Source: Lumbricus rubellus (Eukaryota; Annelida; Clitellata; Crassiclitellata; Lumbricidae). From it: DNA of 64,000 bases. How positions within the stretch are numbered: position 1 is the stretch's first letter; each line of letters opens with the position of its first letter. The stretch is from positions 34,593,107-34,657,106 of the forward strand of contig OX243816.1 in assembly GCA_945859605.1 (NCBI GenBank). The letters are read 5' to 3'. Below, piece by piece: positions 11,695 to 23,065 of the stretch. The position numbers and the translations under genes are program-made. The notes below the pieces were generated by a model, which saw only the letters and a list, made by a program, of their open reading frames with translations, did not search any database and was not told the origin of the DNA.

Positions 11695-13367
11695 ATGCCC
11701 AGAACCTCAGATTCCGATGACGATAATCCCCTCCCCAAGGGGAGCGGAACCCAGGGTAGTGTGTCGGGCAGCTTTAGGGGCACGTCCGCCGCAGACACGA
11801 GTGCACACTCGTTTTTATATAGCGCCGAAGATCCTCTTCCGCCGCCGCCACCACCACCGGAAGTCAAGTCGAAGGAGAAGCGGAAGAGGAAGAAGAAGAA
11901 GCAGACGACGGATGTGGACGATGACGTCATGAACAACGAACCAATCAACGAAGGACAGTATGTAGTATACGGTATTCATTCATTCATTCATTCGTTCGTT
12001 CATTCATTCATTCTGAGAATTTTTATAGCACCTCTTCAAAAGAACTATTGTCAGAGGCGCTCCCAGCCAAGCTACAGTTAAAAGTTCCAAGACCTGAGCG
12101 AACTATAGAAATTGAGAGAGTTTGTGTATTATTGGCTTTTGAATTTTACTCTTCCCTTCCTCTTCCTTTTTCATCGACGTTCTTTGTCTCTCTAACTGTG
12201 TTTGTGAGTCTGTATATGTGTGCGTGTGTATGTCGGTCTATTCGTGTTTTTATTTTGCTCTGTTTTGTCCATATTTACATAACTTTTGAAAATTGGATCC
12301 AGTGCACTATAAAATTATTCAACCCGTTGTTTTTTGTTAGATCGTTCGACATGAGCCAAAGTTTCGATCGCAGCTTTGAGTCTGGAGTAAGCGCCAGACG
12401 ACCTGAAGGAACCTCGAAGACCTCTGCCACCCACTACAGCGATAGCTTCACGCGCATCCAAGCAAGCCTGGACGCCAGAGTAGAGGTTCAAGGTCAGGGC
12501 CAAGACTCCGATGTCGAAGAAGCGGAAAGCGATGCGATGAAGGGCGGAGGAGCTGCAGCCAAAAAGATCAAGTTCCCGATCAGCTTCGGCAAATTGTTCC
12601 GAAAGAAATGGAAGCCAGAGACGAAGGAAGTTTCCAACGTTGAGACGGAGTTGAGCGCCATTCCAACCACGACGATCCCTTCTTCCGGATACCTGGAGCC
12701 GCAATCCGGGACCAGCTCCCGGTACGAGATGGGAGGCTATGCTGCTGGGACCGGTTACCGAGTTGCCCAGCCTCTGCAAGGTCAGCGCCATACGATGACG
12801 ACGACTGTTTTGATGCTTCCACCTGGAGGCGTGGAAGAGGAGGAATGCGAACTGGAGAGAATGATGAAGGACAAGCAGCGGAAGATCAGTCAGAAGAAGA
12901 TCTGCGAGAGTGTCTTCCTCTCCGTCGTCCTCGTCGCTGGATTCGTCCTTGGCATCATCCTCACGGCCATGGGTTCCCTCGGACTCACCTTCCAGGTCGT
13001 CGGACCCACAATCCTCGTCCTGTCCGCCTTCGCCATCATCGGCAAGATATTCGTCACCGTCTTCTGGCAGGAGGATCCATTCATGTGGACGAAACGTCAC
13101 GTGCGAAAGATCACGGAACGTCAACTTCGTAAAAAGAACCGTAAAGCCGCGCCCACTGCGGCAGAGACCCGTTCGTCAGTGATGCCGAATCCGTCGTACG
13201 GTGGAGACGAAAACGCACCCTCGCCTCTTCTTCCTCCTCCTTCCCCTCCTCCTCAGGCTGTGACGTCACACTACGGCGATGACGCGAACAACCAATATGG
13301 CGGCGGAGGACAGCAGACGCCGCCCTCATTCAGTTTCGACTCGACGTTTTCACAACGCGACGCGTAA
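11695..13367 (+). CDS. Two-pass membrane protein of unknown function, two exons joined 11695-11957 and 12341-13367
   Basis: Exon 1 starts at ATG 11695 and ends at a GTATGT donor (11958). Exon 2 follows a TTTTTTGTTAG acceptor (12340). The join keeps frame: the split codon makes Gln88. The 429-residue product begins with an acidic/Ser-rich stretch, then poly-Pro (about 49-55) and a Lys/Arg cluster (about 58-69). A long polar region precedes two closely spaced hydrophobic segments, about 279-299 and 307-330, the latter led by VVGPTILV. A basic stretch and a Pro-rich tail (PPPSPPPQ) follow. This suggests a membrane hairpin with both long termini on the same side, probably the cytosol. The Gly-Pro at the second segment is reminiscent of small two-pass TMEM families such as TMEM200/TMEM171, but I cannot assign it. 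An acceptor-like TCTGTTGCAG ending at 11504 may open a 5' exon. Exon 2 alone could start at ATG 12351. Confidence 0.72.
11958..12340 (+). other. Intron of the two-pass membrane protein gene
   Basis: A 383-bp GT-AG intron with donor GTATGT and acceptor TTTTTTGTTAG. About a quarter of it is a minus-strand LINE/SINE tail insertion at 11974-12066. Phase is 2/1: two bases of the Gln codon lie before it and one after. Confidence 0.7.
11974..12066 (-). repeat. LINE/SINE 3' tail inside an intron
   Basis: ATTC/GTTC microsatellite, then TTTTTATAGCACCTCTTC, then CAGAGGCGCTCCCAG. This is the reverse complement of the shared tail. Confidence 0.8.
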
Positions 13368-13585
13368 ATAATTATTATTTCGTCGATGACAGAGAAAATA
13401 GATAGATCGCTTTTATGCGTTTCTAGTGGCGGATATTATAAAGCCCCATGATTATCATGTATGTGTTTGTTTTGTTTTGCGTGAGCGTTCTGACGTCATA
13501 CTAATAGAAGGCAGTGAGTGAGTGACCTTTCGAGAGGGATTATTAATCTGCGATGCAATAAGCGGCGAAAGTGATAATTTGTGGT

Positions 13586-13591
13586 AATAAA
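13586..13591 (+). terminator. Candidate polyadenylation signal of the membrane-protein gene
   Basis: AATAAA lies 219 bp after the stop codon of the gene ending at 13367. It is the first canonical hexamer downstream. Confidence 0.5.
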
Positions 13592-13977
13592 TTCGCTTCG
13601 GGTTGATGTATTGGTTCGAATATAGATATTCTAAAGGGTCGAATATGATTTGCAACAGTTACCGTCGATATTGGTCGCACTAGCCTCGTAACATATTAAA
13701 AATAGAGACCGCATTGTTTGACTATACGTATATTATTATTGTTGAGAGCATGCATGACAATTTTTAGCTTTGTTATTAAAACCATTTGATGCATTTCATC
13801 TTGCATTGTGTGGGTTCGGGTAGGCCTATACACTAAATTGACTAATGTGGACTGTTTTCATCTTATAAAGAACATCGGTCTATGACAAAGTTTGCATGCA
13901 CTATATTTAGCGAGATTACTCATCCGTGGAATATAGAAGAGTTGATTAACTTTCAAATCAGACGAAAGGAGTAGGCC

Positions 13978-14025
13978 ATATATATAATTATATATACATA
14001 TATACATGTATATATATATGCCTGC
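13978..14025. repeat. AT-rich TATA/TACATA microsatellite
   Basis: About 48 bp of TATATA words with CATATA and CATGTA variants. Confidence 0.7.
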
Positions 14026-14217
14026 AGCAATCATGCATGATGGTTGACAGAAGTCCGATATTTTCAATATTGTCCGCTGTGACACTTTAGACAGAAAATC
14101 AAAATTCACCGAAACAGAAATGAAGAAAACGACTAGTCATCAAACCAACCTATATAGATAGAGCTCGAGACTTGTCGATGGATAATGAAATTTTTAACAA
14201 ACGCATTTTCTTAACCT

Positions 14218-14239
14218 CTGCATGCTTATGAGCATGCAG
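14218..14239. repeat. Short perfect hairpin
   Basis: CTGCATGCT and AGCATGCAG flank a TATG loop, giving a 9-bp stem. No T run follows it and no gene ends nearby, so I assign no function. Confidence 0.4.
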
Positions 14240-14443
14240 GAGTGTCGCTCCTTCCAGTGTCTCCCGGAAACCTGACAAATTTTTGGAAATGGTGCCGAAC
14301 CAGTGATCAGTGCTCGGAAATATTTAAGAGCTCTGCAAAATTGATTAAAGACATTTAGTGTCTAAACATCTCAGTGGCCTAATTCTTCATTAACTCAATT
14401 TCTGATCTCAAACGTGAATGAACAGCAGGTCATATGACCATTG

Positions 14444-14533
14444 TGAGGCGCGGTGGTGTAGTGGTGAGCTCGGTGTCTTTGCACCGGATGGTTCCAGGTT
14501 CGAATCCACCTCAAACTGCCGCGTGTAAAATTG
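14444..14533 (+). repeat. tRNA-derived SINE head, tail replaced by ATGT array
   Basis: GAGGCGCGGTGGTGTAGTGG carries an A-box-like element, and GGTTCGAATCC is a consensus B box about 35 bp later. The sequence up to CCGCGTG matches the 5' part of the SINEs at 32325 and 50780. The body and LINE-type tail are absent, and a GTAT microsatellite follows directly. Confidence 0.8.
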
Positions 14534-14544
14534 TTTATATGCGA

Positions 14545-14720
14545 AGATGTATGTATGCATGCATGTATGTATGTACGATTTGTATGTATGTATGTATGTG
14601 TGTGTATGTATGTACGATTTGTATGTATGTATGTATGTATGTATGTATGTATGTATGTATGTATGCATGTATGTATGTATGTATGCTCGCATGCATGTAT
14701 GCAATGCATGAATACATGTG
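14545..14720. repeat. ATGT microsatellite
   Basis: (GTAT)n with GCAT variants and the interruption GTACGATTT twice. It abuts the SINE head at 14444-14533. Confidence 0.9.
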
Positions 14721-15234
14721 TGCATGACGATATTGATTACATTCCTGCTTAAGGCGACGCAGCAAGAACCGGTTGGGATGAGCAGCTTTTGTTTGAAGCT
14801 GGTTGCGTTGTGTGGCGTCGTGTGTCGGTGTGTACGTGATTATTGGTCGTTGAGGTAATTATTTGTTAATACGACGACTTTTATTCGGATCGCTGTGTAC
14901 TGGATCTATCGCATGAAACAACGAAGAAGAACGAGGAGACGACTAATGAGAACCTCATGTGTGATGTGGTTTCTCGATGTAGGTCAGGCGACGAGGCGTA
15001 TCATGGGGTGGAGGGGGAAATGGACAGCGATAAGACAAGAGATAAGGTGACGAGGGGGATTCTCAGAGGCATGGAGAGGGAATGGAAGGAAGAGACACAG
15101 TGCACATGAGGGATATGGACGCATGGAGTGAGAAAGTGACGGAGATTATGTTGTGATGCATGAGCCAAGATGAGAATGATTACAAGCCAGGAAGAGACAG
15201 TGAGACTGGCTCTGTATCTGTTTGATTTTATGTC

Positions 15235-15480
15235 TGCCTGTATATGAGGAAGTGAGATAGACGGAGAGAGAAACAGGCAGACAGACAGAGAGACAGAGGC
15301 AGACAGAGATAAAGTGAGAGGCAGACAGACAGGGTGACAGACTCAGAGAAAGGAGAGACTGGAAGAGAGACAGAGACAGAGAGACAGAGAGGGAGAGACA
15401 GCGACAGTTACAGCTTCAGAGGCAGACACAGACACAGACAGACACACAGACAGACAGAGACAGATAGCTAGGGAAACAGA
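15235..15480. repeat. Purine-rich GACAGA tract
   Basis: About 245 bp of GACAGA/GAGACAGA words on the plus strand. The minus-strand Ser/Leu-rich frames are artefacts. Confidence 0.8.
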
Positions 15481-16479
15481 CTCAGAGAAAGAAGAATATG
15501 GAGGATAGAGAAACGAACTGGAAGCAAGCAATAATATGGAGTACTGAAGATGAGATGGAGCAGAGGAAGATACAATAGAACGACGATTACGGAAAAAGGA
15601 GCAACAAAAAGCAGCGAGCATTTAAAACAGCAGTCTTTAGTAAGAATTGCTAGACAATCCTTTTCTCCGAACGAGAGCATTCTAAGACACTGACAGACAG
15701 GCAGACAGACATATACAGACAGACATGCAAGCGGTCACAAAGCCAAAGAAATATGACATCGGCAACGAAAGCGAGAAGTCGCGCATGACAAAAGAATGTG
15801 ATGTGTGATATTTCAGTGAGATAGATTGAAGCCTGACTGGATTCTTGCGAACGGAAGTCGAAATATCAAATACACATTATTTTTCGAAATTTTTTAAAAA
15901 CCAGAACAAGCGCATAATAACAATAGCAGTATTATACAAAAGATATAAAGATTTACATTATACATTACATATAGGCGAGCTACAACATGCGACTTGTAAC
16001 CGTATTTGTAATCGTGCATATATTATAAAAGCGCAATTCAAAGACTCAGAGCTTGAGGTTCACCGTGCTCCCTGGCCAAATAAAGAACGATGTTAGCGAT
16101 ATAGTTAGGACTTATAATGTAACGTATTGTATTGAATCTGAGAATTTTTAAAGTATACTAGCCATTCAATCGAAAGGACTCAGCATGTAGCTTTAAGAAA
16201 CAAGCTGGTCTTCATGAATTTCCTAAACAGAGGAAGAAAAGTGAGCGAGAAGTGTCAAGTGCCCCCCCCCCCCCTCCGCGCATGCTAGGGACAATCGAGA
16301 GGACCTTGGTCTTGAGGTATGAATGTTGTATGCCCAACAAGACAGTACGCATAAAAGTCAAAATTTTCAAAACAATGCCCTGAGTCGCGCAGAAGTCAAT
16401 AATATTATATTATAAGCGGCCCCAAATAAGGTCAAATTCTTCTCCTTACTATACGGTATAGTAATGTGCTTTGCCAGCC

Positions 16480-16556
16480 TTAAAGCGTCCTCGGATTCGA
16501 ACCCTAGACGTTAGCGGAAAGCCTACTTTCCTCTCAGCCACCAATGGGGATGTTAG
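16480..16556 (-). repeat. tRNA-like sequence, probably SINE head or tRNA pseudogene
   Basis: On the minus strand, TTGGTGGCTGAGAGG is an A-box-like element, followed by GGTTCGAATCCGAGG with a consensus B box. No matching acceptor stem forms, so it is unlikely to be a functional tRNA gene. It differs from the main SINE family here. Confidence 0.5.
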
Positions 16557-16905
16557 GCAGATTGGAGTGAAGGATGGATGATTTTCCAGACAGGGAAAAC
16601 CGGACGTACAATTGGCCGCACTTGAAACCGAAAGTCTGGCCGCCAGAAAGTGGGATTATTGACATCGGCGATTACTAGGTGGCGCTGCGACGGAAGCAGA
16701 CGAACCGGAAACGGAAGCGGACGACGTTTGATCATAGCCAATCGGAAACGTCTGTGTGTAGAATGCATTTGATTGGTCAAGATTTTTAATATCAGTGTTT
16801 GTTATTCTTTTTTATTTAGAGCTGTTGACGCTGATGCAATTTGACAAACAAGCGAAGGCCGAGTATGATTGTCTGTGCACTTGTTAAAGGAATGTCTGTT
16901 GTGTT

Positions 16906-17045
16906 TTATTGTACTGTATTGTATTGTATTGCATTGTATTGTATTGTATTGCATTGTATTGTATTGTACTGAATTGTATATGACCATCTATAAAGCGCTT
17001 CTTTCAGTAAGACCCTTTCAGCGGCGCTCCCAGTGCCTTCGATCC
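16906..17045 (-). repeat. LINE/SINE 3' tail with TATTG microsatellite
   Basis: A pentanucleotide (TATTG/CATTG)n run (about 16906-16978) is followed by CTATAAAGCGCTTCTTTC and CAGCGGCGCTCCCAGTG, the reverse complement of the shared tail. The simple repeat lies exactly where the 3' end of the element would be. Confidence 0.75.
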
Positions 17046-17535
17046 CCGAGAGAAAGGGTAGGATCTAAGGCGAGAGAAAGATGAGGAAAGACTGCCAGAG
17101 AGAAATTAGGAGCAAACTGATGGTGGATGTTCATTCCATGGAAATAGACAAGTCTATGCATAATTGCATATGCAAATGATTATTTTTAATTCCATAGACA
17201 AAAGTTAGACATTGTGGCACCACCAAATAATTGGATGGTCCGCATTAAAAATTACTGTTTCTATCTCCATTTCCAAAAATAAAATGCATGGCGTTGGAAT
17301 GCTTAACGGTCTTAACCAGACCCGTAACCACATGCACATGTCATGCAGTGACCGTTGGGTTTCATACATAATTAGTCTATATAAAAAATTGCATTCAAAT
17401 GATTATGGTATACACGCATTTATGCGTAATGCATGCAATGTTTAACATATATAAACAAACATTATGCATACGCCCATACATGTACATGCAATCATGCGTG
17501 CTTGTATACTTACATACGTATACATACACAGGCTT

Positions 17536-17840
17536 ACAAACATACATACATACATACATACATACATACATACATACAATGTCATACATACATACATACA
17601 TACAACACATACAAACATACCATAAATGCGTACATACATACAATATACATACATACATACATACATACATACATACATACATACATACATACATACATAC
17701 ATACATACATACATACATACAATGTCATACATACATTCAAACATGCATGCATACATATATACATGCATACATATATACATACATGAATGTGCACATCATG
17801 CATGCATACATACATACATACATACATACATGCATACTCT
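17536..17840. repeat. ATAC (=GTAT) microsatellite
   Basis: Three blocks of (CATA)n separated by short unique spacers; ACAATGTCATAC occurs twice. It is the same tetranucleotide as at 632 and 10733 on the opposite strand. Confidence 0.9.
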
Positions 17841-18284
17841 ATACATAGATCTTCTAATTTCCGACTTGCTTTGGGAACTTACATTTAGGCTACTAACCGA
17901 AGTCAAAATGGTAGAGAGCAGAGTTTTAACATGACATGGTTGCCTGGTATTCAATGATTGTCAGTCAGTTTTTACAAGGCTCATGCAATGTCATGCATGT
18001 ATGCAGGCAATGTTTGCTATCGCTTTACCTCATTCCATCGCTGCATCAAGCAGCCGACCATTTGGTCATCTACTGAAGTTTTCCCTTCAGAAATAGTCTG
18101 CTCCTCTATTCATATTATGTCTGGCGTGTATTAATTTATGCATCATAATGCATGCTACAGAAAAATAGCGAAGTCTTGATTACGGAGAACCACAGAGTGG
18201 GTTGTTGAATAATGTCTGATAGTTTCTGGTCACATTTAGCCTATAACATGTACATTGTAGTTAATATGGAGTGACACTCAAATA

Positions 18285-18520
18285 TAGGTGACAGACAGAC
18301 AGATAGGCAGATAACCAGACAGACAGCGAGACAGCCATGCAGACATCATGGTAAGATATAAGTCAGAGAAAATCAGTCAGAATGTCGATCAGTTGCGCTC
18401 TTATGTAGAAACGATTGTGGCACTATAATAGGATAGCAGGATCGAAAGACAGACACACACAGACATACGCAGACATACACGCATACACACACAGAAACAT
18501 AGACGGACAGAGACAAATAA
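18285..18520. repeat. GACA-rich degenerate repeat
   Basis: Scattered GACAGACAG and ACACAGACATAC words over about 235 bp. Confidence 0.5.
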
Positions 18521-18684
18521 ATAGACGGAGTCAAATATAATCGTAATTGAATCGTGAGCTCGCCAGTTTCTAAAGCGCTGCCTATTCAGTTAAGCTCAGG
18601 GCACACGCTTATTCACGAGGGCTGCGTTGATTGAATCAAATGGATTTGGCTTAGACAATTTGACAGAGGAAATCCTGTTTCCAG

Positions 18685-18865
18685 AACAAAAGAGAAAGAA
18701 AGAGAGAAAGAAAACGAGAGATAGAGAGACGGAGACACACAGAGAGACACAGAGAGACACAAACGGACATATAGAGAAAGAGAGACAGAGACAGAGAGAG
18801 TCAGACATACATAGACAGAGACAGAGACGGACACAAAGACATGCATGTAGACAGAGAGAGACGTT
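18685..18865. repeat. Purine-rich GAGACAGAGA tract
   Basis: AGAGAAAG then GAGACACAGAGAGACAC words on the plus strand. Low complexity. Confidence 0.75.
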
Positions 18866-18869
18866 AGAA

Positions 18870-19920
18870 CTGATGCGTTAGGTTATATTTAACCTGAGAG
18901 ATCTGACTTCGCGCCTTCTCGTTGGATCAGAGAAGAATATGATTCCGCAAAATAGTGAGACTTTAGCGTAGGCCTATATTGGACAATTCTAGAATTACAA
19001 GTAAACGAATAGTAAGAAATAGCCTAAGCCAGAAAAAAGCAGTCTGAATGTGAATCAAATTTTGCTGCTCTCCAGTTGACAGTATAGGAGCGGAAGTACA
19101 AAACGAGGAAAATAAAAAGGAAGAGTGACACGTACGAATAGAAGGGCAGACGCATAATTATAAACATCTAATAGCAGAAAGTCTTACAAAGTGAACTTAA
19201 CAGTGTCCCTCAATCTGTGCGTGAGGACCTGTGTTCACTAATTAAACGGCAACTACTCCATCACAAATCCAGCTTAAAATAAATTATAGTGTTCCCTTGT
19301 CGCAACTCAATTATACACACCATCCATCATAATATTCTGGCTGTAATTATAATTATTATCTTTGAATATCTGCCTTTTCTGACACTCTCCTTGTATCATA
19401 CAGTTAGCCATTCGACCTTTATTGCACGAATACAAATTTTGCTATTTCTTAGCCTACTTGTTATTATTGTCTTTCGCAATGCAAAATGCATTCTCTCAAT
19501 GCAAAATGCATTCCCGTAATTAAAATTAGGTTCCTACGGCTTCAGGATTCCGCTTAAAATGGTTACTGTGCTGGGGCCTTGAACAAGGTCCTTCCCGTTG
19601 CAGCATACTCAGTGCCATCCATTTTAGTGGCGCTTAATAAATGGCGTAACGATGACAAATGGCTAAGTCACGTGAGCGTCCACGCTGTTACCGCAACACG
19701 CTCCTGTGTAACTCGTCTTTCTCAGACTGCTCTCTTTTCCCTTTCTCTTTTCCTCCTCACCTCTACCCTTTTATTTTATGGCCATCGCTCCGACACTCAA
19801 AATTACCTTTTTGGCCTTTTCCTACTTCGCCTCATTCTTCCAGTTCTTTTGCCACTCCATTCCTTCTCCCCCTCGACTCGGCATCCCTTCTTATCATTCT
19901 GCTTATCTCCCTCGATGCCT
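18870..19920. other. Intergenic, no gene recognised
   Basis: AT-rich with a pyrimidine-rich stretch around 19725-19920. A short duplicated phrase, AATGCAAAATGCATTC, occurs in tandem near 19480-19515. GGCCTTGAACAAGGTCCTT at about 19575 resembles the SINE body word CCTTGGGCAAGTCCTT but has no recognisable head or tail. Confidence 0.4.
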
Positions 19921-19966
19921 TGCCAGGTTGAGAATTGTGGGGGTTGAGGGGTTTGAAAACCCCAGC
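19921..19966 (+). repeat. Second copy of the 6967-7130 MITE end
   Basis: GCCAGGTTGAGAATTG, then GGGGGTTGAGGGG, then AAAACCCCAG align with the reverse complement of 7085-7130. Only one end is present. Confidence 0.55.
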
Positions 19967-20079
19967 CTTTCTTAGAGCCTTATAGTAAAATCTGTTTTCA
20001 CACCTCGATTCCAAGTGGGTATACTGGTCCAACACTCCAGTTATTTTTTCACAATTCTAACACTGTGCCTTGGTATACG

Positions 20080-20515
20080 TCATTCCACCTTTCCTTGCTC
20101 CCTATCTTGCTACCTCTCCGTCCTTCCGCATGCTTGTAAGTCTACCTCAGTCGACCTTCTCTGCTTCTCTTCATACCTTCTTCTATTCATCATCTTCAGG
20201 TCCTGCCTGTCAGTCTCCCTCAGTCCAACATCTCTGTCTCCCGTCTTGATTTATTCTCTTCATGATCTTCATTCCTACCCTTCTCCTTCCCCATTCTTCT
20301 CCTTCTCCGTTATTCTCTTTCCCCCATTCTTCTCCTTCCCCATTCTTCTCCTTCCCCATTCTTCCCTTATCACTCTGCTGCACCTCCATCTCTACCGTAT
20401 ATCTCTGCCTCCTTCCACCCCTCCCTGTTGTCCCTTCTCTCTACGTCACTCGCTCCACTCCTCGTCGTCTGCCTACATCTACGCCTTCCCCCATTCATCG
20501 TCTACGAACTAATTG
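20080..20515. repeat. Pyrimidine-rich TTCTCC tract
   Basis: Over 400 bp of T/C-rich sequence with a tandem CATTCTTCTCCTTCCC core around 20280-20365. The Ser/Phe/Pro-rich frames are low complexity. Confidence 0.6.
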
Positions 20516-20622
20516 AATTGGTATTCGGCAGTCGTCGTCTGCAGTCGGAAATGATGGGCGCTATATAATGAGCTGGCAGACCGACAAATGAATCAACGCA
20601 ACAACCGAACGACAAGAAGAGT

Positions 20623-20658
20623 CTAGTGTTGTAGTGTTGTAGTGTTGTAGTGTTGCAG
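20623..20658. repeat. 8-bp minisatellite (GTGTTGTA), ~4 copies
   Basis: AGTGTTGT units in direct succession, ending in GTGTTGCAG. Confidence 0.8.
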
Positions 20659-20832
20659 GGCACACCATCATTCTTAATCTATCGCGACATACATGTATTA
20701 TCCAAAGATACGGTAATTTAATATAACAAATTAAAAGCAGGTTGGTGGAATGGTGGTACTATAGTTAGGTACTTTGATTTACTCATAAAAGTAGGTGCTT
20801 CAATACCAGTCATTGGCTTTTTGGTTCTCGTT

Positions 20833-20942
20833 GGCACACCGGTCATTTTAATAAAGTGATGGCACATTGGTCATTTAATAAAGTAATGGCACATTAATCA
20901 TTTAATAAAGTAATGGCACATCGGTCATTTAATAGAGTGTAT
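20833..20942. repeat. ~27-bp minisatellite, about 4 copies
   Basis: GTCATTTAATAAAGTAATGG then CACATTG units repeat with small variations (AATAAAGTGATGG, AATAGAGTG). Confidence 0.85.
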
Positions 20943-21470
20943 AGGCACTTCGTTATTTTATCCGCATGTGTGAATTAGACTGACACTTAACCTCTTTGCT
21001 GGTATTGTTGGTTAACAGGCTTTGTTGATCAAGTTCGGCTTAATCTCTTTTAATCTAATCTAATCCTATAGCTAATCAATATCGTAATTAATGTATTATC
21101 TGAAATAGACAGACCTAATGATTTGTTTAGCTTTACTATCGCACGACAGAAGGCGATTTATTTCAATTAATCTCTTTCCCAAATGTCAAATTATCCGGCG
21201 CACTAACTGCTGAACGGAGTAAAGCAGGAAAAGTATTGAAAGGAGTGCTGTTTGCTGTGGATTTGCATAAACGGCACCTTGATGAGTGTTCTACAGATTC
21301 TGAGATTCTAACGCTTTTAGTCGGACACCGATTCGGCGAAAGAGTTATGACCGAGCGTTAAGCGTTAATGCTCTTCAGCAAGTCACCGTTGACAAGAGAT
21401 AAAAACTGCGGAGATAACAGACAGCGGAGTCTAAACAAAAGCACTGTTAGCAGGCATATGTATCAATATA

Positions 21471-21585
21471 CATATATAATTATATAGCGAGTATATGTAT
21501 ATATACATGTATATAGAGTGAGTATATATAGTGAGTATATATATTGAGTATATGTATTGAGTATATACTATATAGTGAGTACATA
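21471..21585. repeat. AT satellite (TATATAGTGAG), left of Helitron
   Basis: ATATAGTGAGTATATAT-type words. The same words resume at 23144, so the Helitron interrupts one satellite block. Confidence 0.8.
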
Positions 21586-22009
21586 TCTATATTAATAAAG
21601 AGAAGATTCTGTCTGTCTGTCTGTCTGTGTGTGTGTGTGTGTGTTTGACCGAAATGCATTTCAACAGTTTTTGACCTTTTCACTCCAAACCTTCACTAAT
21701 CTGTCCGTCTCGGCGTCGGACACCCAGTGGAGGGGTTGGCGATTCTCTACCACCATGGGGGCCAGGGTGGGGGGCGAAACCCCCCACATTTTTTTCACTA
21801 AAACGCGGCTATTGATTTCAAACTTTGCACCTAGACAGAGGGCCATCGGAACTACCCAGTGGAGTTATTGGCGAATGTCCCCCACCATGGGGGCCACGAC
21901 GGGGGCAAAAAACCCAAATTTATTAAACACCTTTTTAAACGCTTGCATGGCCATTATATAATGCGCTTTGCTGTAAAGTCCTACTATAATTATAGTCAAT
22001 TTACGCGTT

Positions 22010-22285
22010 GGCCTACCGGTGGAGGTCGGAGTTAGTGGTGGCGTGTTGTGGGGTTGGGGTGGGGAGGGGGTCGTGGGGGGGTGGGAGGAAATTTTTCGGG
22101 GGGGTGGAGGAATTTTTTCCCGAAAACCCAAATTTCACGGGTGGCGTACCGCTGGAGAGGTCGGAGTGTGGTGGGGTGTTGTCGGGTGGGTGAGTTTGGG
22201 GTGGGTGTGGGAGTGGGGTGGGAGGAAATTTTTTCCCGAAAACCAAAATTTCACCGATGGCGTACCATTGGAGGTCGGAATGTTG
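22010..22285 (+). repeat. Helitron-internal repeat, ~116-132 bp, three partial copies
   Basis: GGCCTACCGGTGGAGGTCGG (about 22011), GGCGTACCGCTGGAGAGGTC (22143) and GGCGTACCATTGGAGGTCGG (22259) head similar units. The units share a TTTTTCCCGAAAACC motif. Confidence 0.75.
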
Positions 22286-22514
22286 TGGGGCTTTTGGGCG
22301 TGGATGGGGTGGGAGTTGGTGGGTTGGTGGAGGGTGTGGGTGGGGTGGGAACTGGCTTGGGCTCGGGGTTCGGGTGGTGGGTGGAGAGTAGGGGTGAGGG
22401 TAGGGTGGGGTGGAGGTGGATGTTGGAGGGGGTGGGATGGGCGGGTGAACGGGGCGGGGTGGACGGGGTTGATGGGGGTTTGGGGGCGGAGTAGGGGGTA
22501 CAGGTGGGTGTGGT

Positions 22515-23065
22515 GAGGGTGGGTGGTGGAGGTGGGGTGGAGGTGTGAAGCGGGGGCGGCTGGGTGGGCGGGGTGTACGGGGTGGGGATGGAGGTGGGGG
22601 TGGAGGTTGGGGTGTGGTGAGGATGGGGTGGAGGTGGCGTGGAGGGGTGAAGCCGGGGCGGATGGAGGGGGTGGGTGTACGGGGTGGGGTGGGGGTTAGA
22701 GGGTGGGTGGTGGAGGTGGGGTGGAGGTGTGAAGCGGGGGCGGGTGGATGGGCGGGGTGTACGGGGTGGGGATGGAGGTGGGGTGGAGGTTGGGGTGTGG
22801 TGAGGATGGGGTGGAGGTGGCGTGGAGGGGTGAAGCCGGGGCAGATGGAGGGGGTGGGTGTACGGGGTGGGGTGGGGGTTTGAGGGTGGGTGGTGGAGGT
22901 GGGGTGGAGGTGTAAAGCGGGGGCGGGTGGATGGGCGGGGTGTACGGGGTGGAGATGGAGGTGGGGTGGAGGTTGGGGTGTGGTGAGGATGGGGTGGAGG
23001 TGGCGTGGAGGGGTGAAGCCGGGGCGGATGGAGGGGGTGGGTGTACGGGGTGGGGGTTTGATGTG
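22515..23065 (+). repeat. Helitron-internal G-rich minisatellite, 183-184 bp x 3
   Basis: The phrase GAAGCGGGGG starts at 22547 and 22731, and its variant AAAGCGGGGG at 22914. GGTGAAGCCGGGGC and GTGTACGGGGTGGGG recur in each unit. Almost every base is G or T on the plus strand, with many G3-G5 runs that could form G-quadruplexes. Confidence 0.85.

Noticed and set aside
12315..13124. 269-codon minus-strand frame opposite exon 2
   Set aside because: Shadow of the GC-rich sense exon; no known domain. The similar minus- and plus-strand frames over both GPCR genes were rejected for the same reason.
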